A stretch of DNA of 64,000 bases from Struthio camelus (GCF_040807025.1 NC_090952.1:3302001-3366000), one strand, 5' to 3'. Shown: positions 23,643-35,109, counted from the stretch's first letter. Numbers and translations: made by a program. Notes: generated from the letters alone by a model not told the origin.

Positions 23643-26504
23643 CTGGAGAAAGAAAATCAGAGAGCCATGTTAGGAGCAGGAGCTTGCACAACCCATGATG
23701 ACATGCCACATCTTAAGCTAAAGTTGAGGTACAGCCACACGAGTGGCTGAGCTCTTTGAGGTATGGGGGCAGTTCTTCTGCAGTCATCTGACACTCCCTG
23801 TGGGCCGCTGAGCTGAGCTGAGGCCTCGTGCGCTCGCCTGGGAAGGTGCTCCACGTCCCTGGGACTTGCACGAGCTCAGCTCTTGCTGTCCCACTCTGCA
23901 CTGTGCACACAGGCCAGCATCAGCATCCCTCGGCACCCAGACAACTGCACAGAGGTCAAAAGAGGACTATAAACTGAGCATTGGGGCCAAGCCTGGGTAG
24001 GTTAGGATGATCCTGAAAAGGTTATGAGTTTCATATGCTCTGCGGCCTGGTCTGTGGTGGTGCTGAAGTATGCCGAGCGCAGGGACAGTCCAAACCAGAA
24101 ACCTAAGATGAAAGAAAGCCTGAAATGGAAGAACAAATTGCACGGCCTCCTGCAGACCTCAGGCAGAGGCTGCACGCGCTTCTGTTTGTTAACATTAGTG
24201 GAAAACAAGCAGTGACTCTGCATTGGAAATAGCCACTCTGTTTCAATTACCAGCTGCCAGAGAAAATCATTCAGGGACAAAACTTAATGGAAACTGATAA
24301 AAAGGCATTTAGCATAGAGTCTCCCTGTTCCCTTACCTCAGGTTTGCAAAGAGCAACATATGCATCTAGAGCTGAACCTCAGGGAGTTTTTACTAACACC
24401 TGGAAGGAAGGCGAGAGGGGCACTTCACCAAGTACAGCAGACCTTTCAAACACATCCTTGCTCATCCCTGATGCCAGCCAAGGAACGACATTCAGTGCTG
24501 GTACTATCTATCTGCCTCACAGTATCTACCATGATGCTCTTTGGAAGAAACAGCCCAGGCAGAAGCAACTAAGAGAAAGCTGGACACTGGGCTCCAGAGC
24601 TCTGGAGGTGCTGTTGGCATGTGACAGGCTCAATGAAGAGACAGCCAGAGGGGTCTTCAGGTGCCCGAGGGCTCCGACCATATGGTGGGTCCAGTACTTG
24701 GCAGGTCTGTGCCTGACCAGAGCCAGATCCTGCTCCACAGCTGGCAGAGGAATTTTCAAAAGCCTTTTTTTATTGCAGGTTTGGCTCTTCTAGCAAAGGT
24801 TTATCTGAACGGGTGTTGTTTTTTTTTTTTTCTTAAAGATCCTGTTTTTCTAAATATTTTTGGCAGAAACATTGGCCTGTCTGTTCTTTGAAATCTCTGG
24901 GGAAGGGGTGTGTTTTTCTTCATTGTCCGATTTTCATTTGCACTGTTCTGGGTTTTTTTTTTTGTTTGTTTGTTTTGGCTGAATCAGATGCATGGAGACT
25001 TTTCCCCCCTCACAATGACAACTTTTGCTTTTCTGAGCAGCAGTATTACCTGGCAGTAATTTTCACTGCTTCCTTTCAAAACATTTCTAAAAGCCTGCTG
25101 TTGTACAGAGCTTTAACCTGAGTAATGCCAAGGGCCTTCCATTTGCGACTCTCCAGCTTTTCTTTTGTAACACTGCTGTCTGCCTTTCATTTTGCAACCT
25201 TCCACCTACATCCCCCTACCTACTGCTAGGGCCGTACTTTTTACCCCCGTATTACAAATGCTCTGGCCCTCATAGCCTTGCACTGGTAGATTCCGAAATT
25301 ATGTCTGTTTTGTCGGATTTTGCAGGAAGCGATTGCCATTGGCATGTGATTTATCCTCCCTCTTTTTTCACCCCTCGCGTCTTAGTTTTCTGATTATAAC
25401 TTTATACGAGGGAAAAAGCAGAGCTCGGTAGATAACATTAGTAGCTGACAGCCGTTTAGGCAGCCAACAAGCATTACCCAATAATGCACCTGCGCAAAGC
25501 TGCACAACAGCTAGCGCTGCAATATCTGCCGTGATCAAATGTGCTCCAGGCATCACTGTTAACACAAGTGAGAGCAATCAAAAGGACCTGTGAGCAGGTC
25601 CTGGTGACAACTCCACAGTTACTATAGGAGAAGTATTATGGGGAGGCCCTGCAGCCCTGTAGAGGGGCTGGGAGAGGCCGTTCTGCTGGGGAGACCCCCA
25701 TTGCTTCTCTTCCTGAAAGTTTCCCTATGCCTTTTCTCCCTCTTTCTTTGTCCTTTTCTTTTCCTTTTAGCCAAAGGTAACTTTGATGGTCAGAGCCGAT
25801 GCACCACACCAGTGATGGTCTCCATGAGCGTATCTTTGTGCGCTTAAGTCTCTCTCATCACCCTTTGTGCAACGCTGCTGTGTGCATGGTGAAGCCAATG
25901 TATGGAAAAGGGAGGAGACTTGTACAGATGAGCAGCACATGTGGGATTAGAGAATGGAGAGAAAAAGACTGCCCATTTCTCAAAATCAAAAGAGAAGAAT
26001 GTAGAAAAAAGCTTTGAAAACAAAGATTTTTCTCAAAGATGGTGAGCTGAAAAAGCCTCATTTTGTATAAATTTCTAACCTGATTTTTTAAGCAGCTCTG
26101 TCAGCACAGATATAAAGCAGGGTATAAAGTATTTCTAATTTAAATTTGTGATCTGAGCCTAAACTTCTTCCCCATGGAAGCAGAAAATGTAAGCTGGATT
26201 TTATTTTTCCCTGAAAACTTTTTGAAAGGACAGGGTTTGGGATTTTATCTTTTTTCCCTCTTCCTTCCTCTTCTTTTTTATTTTGACATTTGCTTGAGCA
26301 GCTCCACCACTAAAATTGCTAGAGGTGGAAGACTGAAATGTCATCCATCACTGTGAAGAAACCTTGAAGGCTGGATTTTCTTTGCCAGATCTCTCAAGGA
26401 AGTTACAGGGATGCATCTTAGCTCTGAATTCTTTGACTGATGGAATGAAATATCTAAGTTCTTATACCACTTTAATCATCTTATCTGAGATTGTCACAAT
26501 TATT

Positions 26505-26635
26505 TTTCTGAAATGGGAAACCATGGCATAGGGAGCATAAGCTGACATACTCAGATTCATACAAGGAGTCTGTGGCTTAGCTGGGGATTGAATTCAAAGC
26601 TCTTAATTTCTTCTCCAGCCCCCCAGCTACATGAC
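26505..26635 (+). repeat. MIR-like ancient SINE fragment
   Basis: The sequence runs GAAATGGGAAACCATGGCAT, …CATACTCAGATTCATACAAG, then TGGCTTAGCTGGGGATTGAA and TCAAAGCTCTT. This parallels the MIR core order (GAGGAAACTGAGGCAC…GGTCACACAGCTAGTAAGTGGCAGAGCTGGGATTCGAAC…). Strongly diverged. Confidence 0.55.
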
Positions 26636-26689
26636 AATCCAAAAATGATAGCTAGCTTGGTATAGTATCTTTTGTCTAAAGCTGTCAAC

Positions 26690-26800
26690 GCATTTTACAG
26701 CAAATTATTCCCCTTTTTAGTCACAAAGAAGCAAAGTAATTTGTTAAGGTCACCTGTCCCATATACCAGGTTGAGAACAAAGCCTGTCTCTCGGGTACTG
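26690..26800 (+). repeat. Second MIR-like SINE fragment
   Basis: ATTTTACAGCAAATTATTCC, then AAAGTAATTTGTTAAGGTCA and a following ACAAAGCCTGTCTCTCGGG segment match the MIR order (CCCATTTTACAGATGAGGAAAC…GAGGTTAAGTAACTTGCCCAAGGTCAC…GAACCCAGGTCTCTC). Same orientation as the copy ending 55 bases before it. Confidence 0.5.
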
Positions 26801-29800
26801 TTTTTGTACGCTTTCCGTAACAGACTATGCTGATTTCCTTTGCATGTTCAGGGAAGGGTAGGTTGAAATTCAGCTGCCAGTCTACAAAACTTGCAGAATC
26901 CACATTCTTGCAAACTATCTGTTGTTGCTCTGTTCCCATTGTATCTATGACAGCCTGGGACACATCACAGGCTGCTGAGCTTGGGGAGCACAGCACAGCT
27001 CAACAGCGTGGAGCCGCACTGAAAACTCTCCTAGAGTATGTGTCTGCCAAGGGATTATAGCTCTGTTTCGAACCTGCCAGGAGAGCGATCTTCAGTTCAT
27101 TCCTGTACCTCCCCAGTACAGCGTCCCCATGTGAGCGCACAGCTTGGTTCAGATCTTTTGCAGGTACAAGCAGTACCACTCTGCTAATTTAGGTGTGATG
27201 AGATAGTTGAGGCCTAACATCTATATGAAGTGAAACGGGCCATCTCCAAGCAGACTAGAGACTTTGCATAAGGGAATTAGTGACTCTTAATGACTGGTCT
27301 TTGGAATTATTCAGTAATTGCTCATAACAATTTACTTAGCTTCCTTTTAGCTCATTTACTGAGGGTATGTTCTCTCATAGCCTATTGTGGCTGGCTTTCA
27401 TGCTAACATCTGTAGAAATGATCTTGCACACATTGAGGAATGCAAACATTAGCAGGTTTTTCTTTTCGCTCCATACAGGGCTGTAAACACTAGCTTCTTC
27501 TTGGCCAAACATCACAGCCCAAGTGTTCACCTGCACAGGCACATATGTTTCCAAACGGCTAAGGACGGGACTGGGGCCAAAAGTAATTCAGATTTGCAGA
27601 AATCTTTCAAGGGAATACAACTCCATGCTGGAATTTGCAGGATCCAACAATAGATAGATGTCAAAGGGCAGATGTTTGTCTTGGCTGCTCTTCTACGTGG
27701 AGTATCAGTAGATGGTCCGATGAGCGGTACAACATACTTGGAACTAGGAATGTGTGTCTAACCCTGTCTATGAGATCAGGATCTTTACAGCCCCAATTAA
27801 AAGACTGGAGTGTGCTATTAGGATGAGCACGTGTTTTCTTTCTGAGCGCTAGTGATTCCAAGAATGTGAGGATCATGTTGGCTAGAGGCTGGTCTGCATC
27901 ACACCTGACACTGAATGCCCCAGGCTTTGAGCAGCCAGGTGCTGCTCTAAGTCTTCCATGATGTTTCCTTGCCATTAATCTTCTCCGTAGCTTTGGACAA
28001 ATAGCTTCATTTTCCTTTGGGCTAACCTTCCCTCAAATTTTTGTGTCTACACAAAAATGTGTCATTGTTTACAGCAATAAGAAGCTCTGTGGGGACAGCC
28101 TGTGTCTGGCAATATGCAGGTATAGCTCCTACCTTGGTCCTAACACACCTTACGACTGGCTCCTCTTCTGACTGCTCCTCACTGCACTCCAGTTACTCAG
28201 CTGGAAAAAATATCTGTCATGTAGACTGCATTTTTAATTCTTATTTACTTTTCATAGACTTTGCTTCCTATGTGACACTTTTGTCTGTTTTAGAGCTTCA
28301 ATTAGAGTGCTGAAGTGACACTTCCAAAGCAGCCCTATGGTGCTGACAGAAATCCTGCTGAGTGCAATTAACAGGCTCCTGCACACTTTGAGCTGGTGCT
28401 TTGCAGGAGGAAGCACACACTGTCCCAATCCCTTGCTGCTTTTTTGGATAACATTTTTTTTCCAGAGTACTTGGCAGGGAGACGAGCTAGCCGTGTGCCA
28501 GGACCCTGGGGCCCAGGCTCATACTCTTTGGTTTGCTTCTTTGTGTCACTGCTTCCAGCTCCAGAAAAGATCTGATCTGGGAAGGAACTCAAAGGCTCTG
28601 GCATATTTCTGTGGCTCTGGAGGAGACGTTTTCACTTCCCCTTCTGAGAAAGGCAGGCAGCTGATTACTGTCTGGAAAAGACAATGTTGAGCTTTTAAGA
28701 GGGATCTATGTATGGTTGGCTTTCCACGTGGCCCAGCATGTCCCAGTGAAGCAGTACGTTTAAGTGTCAGCCCAGCTGCAGGCAGGGCTTGCTTCTACAG
28801 AGGGACATTTGTGTTTCCTCCATTCCAGATTTCAGAGCCTTCCCTCCAAACAAAGCCAGCTTCCTTTTGCCCCACTGACTGCACTTAGCTACGTCCTTCG
28901 CTGTCCATCTGCCGTTATACCTGCCATGCTGTGTACAGGCACCATCTGAGACTTTGCAACCCTGAGAGTTGATTGGGATTTGACTCTCCTTTGTCAATTT
29001 GCAGCAAAGGCCCAAGATGGAAACGCCTTACCTGGGGAAATGTTCATGAGGCTGATATCTTGTGGCAGAGCAGCACTAGAAGGGGTTTGCTGCAAGATCC
29101 CAACACAGACAGGTGAAGAGCAGTTCTTTCCTGTGGCCCCTCCCCAGCCAGATGAGCAATTTTCAGCTCAGACTGCACTGATTTCAGACACTGGTTTGTC
29201 CTTCACACCATTTCCTGGAGAGACCCAAATCTCTCCCAGATACAAAAAGGGGCATTTTTTTCTGTGCCTCCTCCTCCCAAAAGCAGTCTCTCAGAGAGGA
29301 TTATGCCCATCTCAGCCAGCCAAGCAGAGGGCCAAGCATCAGAGGGAACCCTCCTACACACAGGTAGAAGCAGAGCTTTGTGGAGTCATGGAGTGTTTTT
29401 ATTCCATGTTCTTATTTCAACAGCTCTTTTCCTCACAATTTTTAAATGAAAAAACACCTCACATTGTTTAGGGTCAAAAAGAGATGTTCCAGTTCCTTTA
29501 CAAGCCTGTTTTGAACTCCTTTTTAGCCTCTTAAATTTAGGGCGTTGTGACACAAAACCACAAAGATGGAGAAAAGTTTCAAGACAAGAGCTAGAAGAGT
29601 GTACTTAGGTTGTGTATGTGTGTGTGTAGAGAAGAGGGGCAGAGACCTAAACAGTTCACTTCAACAATACAACGTAAGCTTTGGTTGCCCTAAAACTGCA
29701 TTTGAGGGACAGGTTTACTCTTTGTCCAAAATATTTCTTGAGGAACTCCTGCTCGAGAATCTGATAGGGATGGCAAGGTTAGACCTTGTGCGGAAGACAA

Positions 29801-30785
29801 GTGGTGATGGAAATGACTGTTGATTCTGCGTGTTAAGAGTAGCTTCCCCAGGGAAGTGCCAGCCTGTGTTGGCCTTGAGTTAGTTGACCACGAGTGGTGA
29901 TCAGGATAGGCTGGATGCCCTCATGGATGCACAAGATATATCTGCAACTTACCCGTGCCTGATGCCAAATGGCTGCTGCTGGGGAAGCTCCTAGACCCCA
30001 TGAATCTCAGATCTTGCCTCTGCCCAAATTGTTCATTGGAAAGTCAAGCAGAGCCCGAAAAACGATTTCTGCTCTCCTGGCTGGCTCTAATCCCTCTTGT
30101 TTCATCAAAGAAGGACAAGACTGTGCATAAATAAATGTCTTTGACCCTATATGACCTCAGTAGGAACCTCTGCGTTCCCAAGAGCCTCAGCAACACCAGT
30201 TGTGCCAGCAAAGGTTGTTGCTAAATCTGCAGCACTGGCAACACTGTGAATGGATTAATTGCTATGGCAACCCCAGCAGGACACTGGGGTGGCAGGACCA
30301 GGATAGACAAACAGCCTTTGGTTTTAAACTTCCCTGCTAAAAGCCAAGAGCCTTTCTATCCCCTGTGGAGGAGTATGTCTTTTCTATCAGCACAGACTCT
30401 GCATTTGCTTTACTTATTCTAAAAATGTCTGGCTAATGGCCTTAATCCAGCCGGCAGATAGCTCTGGGGGTTTCACCGGCAGCTGTACCAATGCACTTTG
30501 CTCTCAGCCTTGTATCCAGGCCCTGGCTCCCCTGCCACACAGGTCTGGTAATGCCCATTAGTGCTGAGCTAGCTCTCCAGGGCAGCCTTGGATCCCTTGG
30601 CAGAAAGCACCAAGCTCAGCAAAAAACAGTGGCTAGGCTGGTTATCTGTGATGTGCAGGGGCAGAGATTGGCTTGAGCCAAAACTCATTTCATGGGTGGA
30701 AGAAATTCTAGCCTGACTCTTCCTTGCTGTTATGTTTATAATCGGCTCCTGCTGTTGCAACATCACAGCAAGAAACAGAAGGGCC

Positions 30786-30800
30786 AAAAAAAAAAAAAAA
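30786..30800 (+). repeat. Poly(A) homopolymer, 15 bases
   Basis: Fifteen consecutive A followed by CCCTCAAAACAAACAAAC. It could be the decayed tail of a retroposed sequence, but nothing recognisable precedes it. Confidence 0.9.
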
Positions 30801-31429
30801 CCCTCAAAACAAACAAACCCAAGCTGGATCTCTTGACAGACTTAATCTTGCAGCTTTAAAACAATAATCAAGATTTTTCTCTACCATTCAGGTTGCCCTT
30901 TGCTATCAGGAGGAGGCTATATGGATTCAGGAACTGGAAAAGGCAAAATGAGAGAACAGGGGGCCAGGCAGCATCATGTGAAATTAAAAGACTTTTCCAA
31001 TTGGGGATTTCAGGGCTGTTCCCAGGGTTTGATTGAGACATGCTGTTGCCTTTGAGGGAGGGTCTAGCTCTCACCGTTGAAGGGAAATTGGTCAATGGCA
31101 TCTGCTGGTGTTGGTGTTACGCATGGCGCGGAAGCTCAATGCCAGGGAGTACCCTGCTGGGAAGGGGGCAGGAGTTTAGCTCCCTTTCTATTCCGCCTGG
31201 CCTAGGTCCCTTTATGATAAAGATATTAAGAACAGCTTGGGAAGTGTATGAAGGGGGTGGGCTCACAAACATTGCCCTTTTCATCTTCTGCTGGTATGAA
31301 GGCCACAGCTTCACCTCCTTCAGGGTATGTTTAGCTTGCAGAATCACTGTACCGGAGAGTGTGGTTGCAGGAAACAAAATACTCTCAAGAGTTCTCATCA
31401 AAATACAGTATATATTTGCTGGAGTGCAA

Positions 31430-31485
31430 GTATATATTTATGTACGTGTGTATGTGTGTATATATATATGTACACACACACACAG
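31430..31485 (+). repeat. Compound (TG)n(TA)n(CA)n microsatellite with inverted arms
   Basis: Alternating purine-pyrimidine tract: TG-rich, then TATATATATG, then a CA run. The halves are complementary, with GTGTGTA at 31454-31460 pairing with TACACAC at 31471-31477 around an AT core. Such tracts can extrude as cruciforms or adopt left-handed DNA. Confidence 0.9.
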
Positions 31486-31506
31486 TGCAGGAATACATAC
31501 AACATG

Positions 31507-31574
31507 GAAATGCCTGCATCCTGGGAATGTGTGCACTGCTGAAATGCAAGCAACCTGGCAATGTGTGTGCTGTG
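31507..31574 (+). repeat. 34-bp tandem duplication, two copies
   Basis: The unit GAAATGCCTGCATCCTGGGA (first 20 bases) with ATGTGTGCACTGCT is followed immediately by GAAATGCAAGCAACCTGGCA with ATGTGTGTGCTGTG. The two copies differ at several positions. They sit just after the microsatellite at 31430-31485. Confidence 0.8.
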
Positions 31575-33074
31575 GGAATTCACACATGTATACTGGAGGA
31601 AGGAACGCTGTGTAAGCCAGACTTTTTTTGACTTTAGCTCAATGTGTCTATCATGAATGATAGACGGATATCTTGAGTTAGATGATACACTTTTTGGTTA
31701 TGCACTACTTTTATGGACACCTGGGTTCTGTTTGAACATGGAACAAATAACATAAATAATGTGTTTTTGCAGTTAATTCAGAGCCAAGTTCCTCCTGAGA
31801 ACTACATCAGCACTCATCACCCTCAAAATCCCTCAGCAAAAACTGACACTATATCCATCAGCAGGCTAATTGCTGTTCTCAGTTCGTCCCGTGATGGCTC
31901 TAATCTTTAACTTCCTCCTTATTTCCTCTTCTCTCCGGAGTTCAACACACAGATGGCAGGAGGTGACATTGCATAAGTGAGGTGAGTTGCACTGATGGCT
32001 AGAAATTGTCTTGTAAGGAAAGGAGGAAATGCCCCTACATGGAGCTTGAGACTGTGAGTATATGCTCTTTGAGTGCCCTACAAGCACAGCCTATTACTGT
32101 AATTCAAATGCATCCCTGTGAAATCATTCATATTTCCCAAACATATCTTTTTTTTTTTGTTTTAGAAGGGCAATAGCTCTGCTAGCTCTGCTTTCTCTTT
32201 CAGAATACATTTCTTCCTCAGTGTAATCTCTTCCTCTGTGCAGTCCAAATAGTCTTTCCTCCTTCAGGATATCCTTATTAGTAAAGTGGTAGCTTCTTAG
32301 CCCGAGTGATAATTTCACTGGCTAATTTAGCAGCCACACTAACCTGCCTCAGTTCAGGCAGTCCTGGGGAGGGTGGGCAAGGCAGCAGCAGAACTTGAAC
32401 AAGCAGGAAATTCCCCGAAGGGTCTCCCAACTCTCACTCCTCAGAGATGACCATTGCCTCCCTAACCCTGGCAACCAGATGTTTTGCTTTGCCCTGATGC
32501 TGGGAAGTCCCGAGTCTTGGCAAAGGCTTTTCTGAGAATGATGTGGGCATGCAATCTGCTAATGGAGTTTCTTTGGAGGAATTGTGAGCTGGATGACCAA
32601 AAGAATTGCCAGCTGAAGGGGGGTGGATTTGTTTATGATTGACAGCAGCTTTAGCTGACTAAGAATTTGCGTGATTATATCACTTTGGTCATGCTTTATG
32701 AGTGAAAAGGTAAAATTCCAGTGACAATGAAGAACTAGACCCTCAGATGTTTTAAGCTGCTGTAACTCAAGCCAGTGGAGCCATGCTGCTTTACACGAAC
32801 AAAAAATCTGGCCCAGGGTAGATATTTCAATACTATATCAAGTACAAGTGGCTTTTACTAGGCACTTCTTGTCAAATAGCTCTCTTTAGGCAAGTCCTTC
32901 ATATATCTTGGCAGGTATTAGTCATTGATACTGTGTGTGTGGCAAACGCTTTTCAAGAGATGCTGTTTTGCCAAGAGGCAAAACCAGCCACCTGTTGCTG
33001 AGCTGCCTTGCTGGCTCAGAAGCCACAGCAGCAACTCAGCATCAGTTATCCCTGTGTTGAGCAATTCAAGCTAG

Positions 33075-33840
33075 AAGAGGTCAGTGGGGGAGCAGCTCTG
33101 CTGGAAAGGACCTGGGATCCTGGTGGACAGTGAGCTGAACATGAGCTCTGCCCTGGCAGAAAATGCCAACAGCATCCTGGGCTGTTTGAACAAGACTGTG
33201 GCCAGTAGATTGAGGGCAATGTTTATTCTCATCTACTCAGCCCTTGTTAGACCCCATCTAGAAAACTGTGACCAGCTTTGGACCCCCAAATAGAAGAAAG
33301 ACATCCACAAACTGGAGTGAGTTCAGCAGAGGGCCATGGAGATGGTTGGGGGCTGGAGCACTTATCCTCTGAGGGGAGGCTGAGGGAGCTGGGCTTGTTC
33401 GGCCTGGAGAGGGGAAGGCTTCAGGGGACCTGATAGCAGCTTTACCTAGAGGGATTTGCTGAGAAGGCAAAGCCAAGCCCTTTACAGAGGTGGATTGTGG
33501 GAGGATGAGAGACAATGGGCTTAAGCTGAAACAAAAGGGCTCTAATTGGTTATAAGGAGAAACTTTTCCATTATGAGGATAATTAAGCCTTCAAACAGGT
33601 TGCCTAGGGGGACTGTGCAGGCTCCATGCTTGTAAGTCTTAAAATACCAACTGGAGTTGGGCTTTTGGATTTGGGAGTTGATTTTGGAGTTTTGGAGTTG
33701 GTATTTGGTTTTGGAGTTTGCAAAGGTCTGAGCAACCTGGTCTGACACCAGAGCTGTCCCTGTTTGGAGCAGGAAGCTGGACTCAAGACCTCCCATGGTC
33801 CCTTCCAGCCTGAACTGTTCTGCAGTTCTGTGATTCTCTA
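33075..33840 (+). mobile_element. CR1 LINE 3' fragment with internal minisatellite-like expansion
   Basis: The fragment begins within distal ORF2 (DLGILVDSELNMSSAL-like; here GPGILVDSELNMSSAL), continues NSILGCLNKTVASRL, IYSALVRPHLENCDQLWTP, and then frameshifts. The 3' UTR carries GGTTGCCTAGGGGGACTGTG and a CTGAGCAACCT block. It ends in GGTCCCTTCCAGCCTGAACT followed by GTTCTGTGATTCT, the CR1 octamer tail. Between the 'CCAACTGGA' and 'CTGAGCAACC' landmarks the copy carries about 65 extra bases of TTTTGGAGTTGG-like repeats (33650-33722). Intronic with respect to the inferred minus-strand gene. Confidence 0.93.
33650..33722 (+). repeat. TTTTGGAGTTGG-type degenerate tandem repeat inside CR1
   Basis: Several imperfect copies of a TTGGAGTT / TTTTGGAGTTGG-like motif in a row (GGATTTGGGAGTTGATTTTG, then GAGTTTTGGAGTTGGTATTT and so on). 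It sits where CR1 normally has no repeat, which suggests local slippage expansion after insertion. Confidence 0.8.
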
Positions 33841-34307
33841 TGGTCTCTGCCTCCTTATTTAGTCTGGAGTCTCTGAGAGAGGCTTTGAATCCTAGCACTG
33901 CTGTGCTACAGATTTGATGAGAGCCTCTAAGATGTATCTCTGTATCCTTCCCGACCACTTGGCAGTAAAGAGAGCTTATTGCTAAAAGAAAGGGCCTTGT
34001 TCAAAGTGCCATTATGTTAAAACATAACATTTTGATGCTCCCTGATTTGTCCAGGGAGCAAATCAGATCATTTGGAGTGAGGGAATGGGATACAGCAGGA
34101 AGAGGGAGAGACTGTGAAATGGGGCCCATGGGAATGCATGCCACTATTGAGTGTCTATCGCTAAGTGGAGGTGCCTTCAAGACAACTAGTACATTGCTCT
34201 GCATGTGACTGAAGGAGCCTGGGAGACAAGAGCAAGCCTCTTCTTGCTCCAGCGTGCCTTGCCCAGCCCAAATGGTCTGTAGCAGCAAACTGGTAAGTGT
34301 TTCTCAC

Positions 34308-34430
34308 CTGGAAGTGCTGTTGTCATGTCTGTCTTGAGGTCCAGGATGGGCTCAGAAGAAGAGATGTGCTTTTTAGGGCTCAGCTCCATTTCAGAAGGTT
34401 GGGGAACAGGCAGGCTAAGCCAGGAGCTAC
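34308..34430 (-). CDS. Internal coding exon (123 bp) of the unrecognised minus-strand gene
   Basis: The acceptor on the minus strand is TTTCTTCTTTGGGTCTTGAC followed by TTTTTAG, an excellent polypyrimidine tract. The donor is CTTCCAG, then GTGAGAAAC. The exon enters in phase 1, is open for 40 codons and leaves in phase 1, which matches the entry phase of the 23134-23642 exon and gives a shared Val codon (G+TC). The residues read SSWLSLPVPQPSEMELSPKK, then HISSSEPILDLKTDMTTALP. The Ser/Pro/Lys-rich character continues smoothly into SSPEDPEEPKQ of the next exon. No domain is recognised. Exon status is inferred from signals and phase, not from a transcript. Confidence 0.62.
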
Positions 34431-35049
34431 CTAAAAAGTCAAGACCCAAAGAAGAAATTCTTAGAAGGCAAGTGACACACAGGGAGAGAGAGTCAGGGTT
34501 GTATGCAACTGGCACACATGACAGCTGCTAGTTCAGCAGGAGTCTAAAATGTATGTAACCATACTTCCTGCCCCACGCAAGAAACTTGCCTCTCCATGAT
34601 ATCTGTAAACATCTCCTAGGTCTAGATCATCCTATGGCCTGCGCTGAAGTAAATTCAGGCTGTTACATTTCTACTTGCTAAACATGTTCTGCCTATGACA
34701 GCGGCTGCTGCCTCTGCAGGACGTGCCTGTGGGAGGGCATATCTGCTAAGAATCTGCATATAAATCCTTTGGATTGGCATCTCTGGGATGCTCATGGATG
34801 TACAGTCCAGAGGCTGTCATCTTCACTGTTGGAGTGAAGTCAGGGTGGGACACACATGTATGCGTATGTACATAGCCCCGTACTCTGTCTGGCACACACT
34901 GTCACTCTCTTAGGTCCTCCTTCCTCTTTACATATGCATGCAGGATGCCTCACCATCTAGTATCTGAGATATCTGCCCTGAAGATGAGCAATGTCCTGAA
35001 GTTTGTGAAAATGGAGCTAGCAGAGAGTCTTTGTGGGACATCTGTGTTT

Positions 35050-35109
35050 AAAATTGCACTGGGCAATGACTGGAGTTTCCATTTTTGGAGATCTGAGATC
35101 TGAAGATGG
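35050..35109 (+). repeat. Dispersed direct duplication, copy A
   Basis: AAAATTGCACTGGGCAATGA, then CTGGAGTTTCCATTTTTG and GAGATCTGAAGATGG. A matching block lies 1.84 kb downstream at 36890-36958. The central 17-20 bases (CTGGAGTTTCCATTTTTG) are identical. No transposon family is recognised. Confidence 0.8.

Larger units (their letters stand above)
23643..34307 (-). other. Inferred intron (last intron of the minus-strand gene)
   Basis: This is the sequence between the terminal exon's acceptor and the donor of the 123-bp exon. It contains two MIR-like SINEs (26.5-26.8 kb), a (TG)n(TA)n(CA)n block with a 34-bp tandem duplication (31.44-31.57 kb) and a CR1 (33.1-33.8 kb). It also holds two candidate splice-flanked segments, 24337-24399 and 29032-29089 (see findings). 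The 320-base stretch 25260-25580 is unusually free of low complexity. Otherwise nothing was recognised. Confidence 0.55.

Noticed and set aside
22964..23698. 244-codon plus-strand open frame, the longest in the window
   Set aside because: It lies antisense to the terminal exon and is kept open by that exon's biased composition. It has no recognisable domain. The minus-strand reading has a clean acceptor, matching phase and a poly(A) signal.
24287..24793. 168-codon plus-strand open frame
   Set aside because: No domain, no splice logic, ordinary composition. It overlaps the candidate minus-strand alternative exon and is probably chance.
32124..32318. Charged 64-residue minus-strand frame (ERESRASRAIALLKQKKK)
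   Set aside because: It runs into an A-rich homopolymer, has no splice sites or homologue known to me, and its lysine run comes from poly(A).
32341..32367. 20-bp segment between a very strong minus-strand acceptor and a GTTAGT donor
   Set aside because: Too short, and its phase is incompatible with neighbouring exons. Likely a chance pyrimidine tract.
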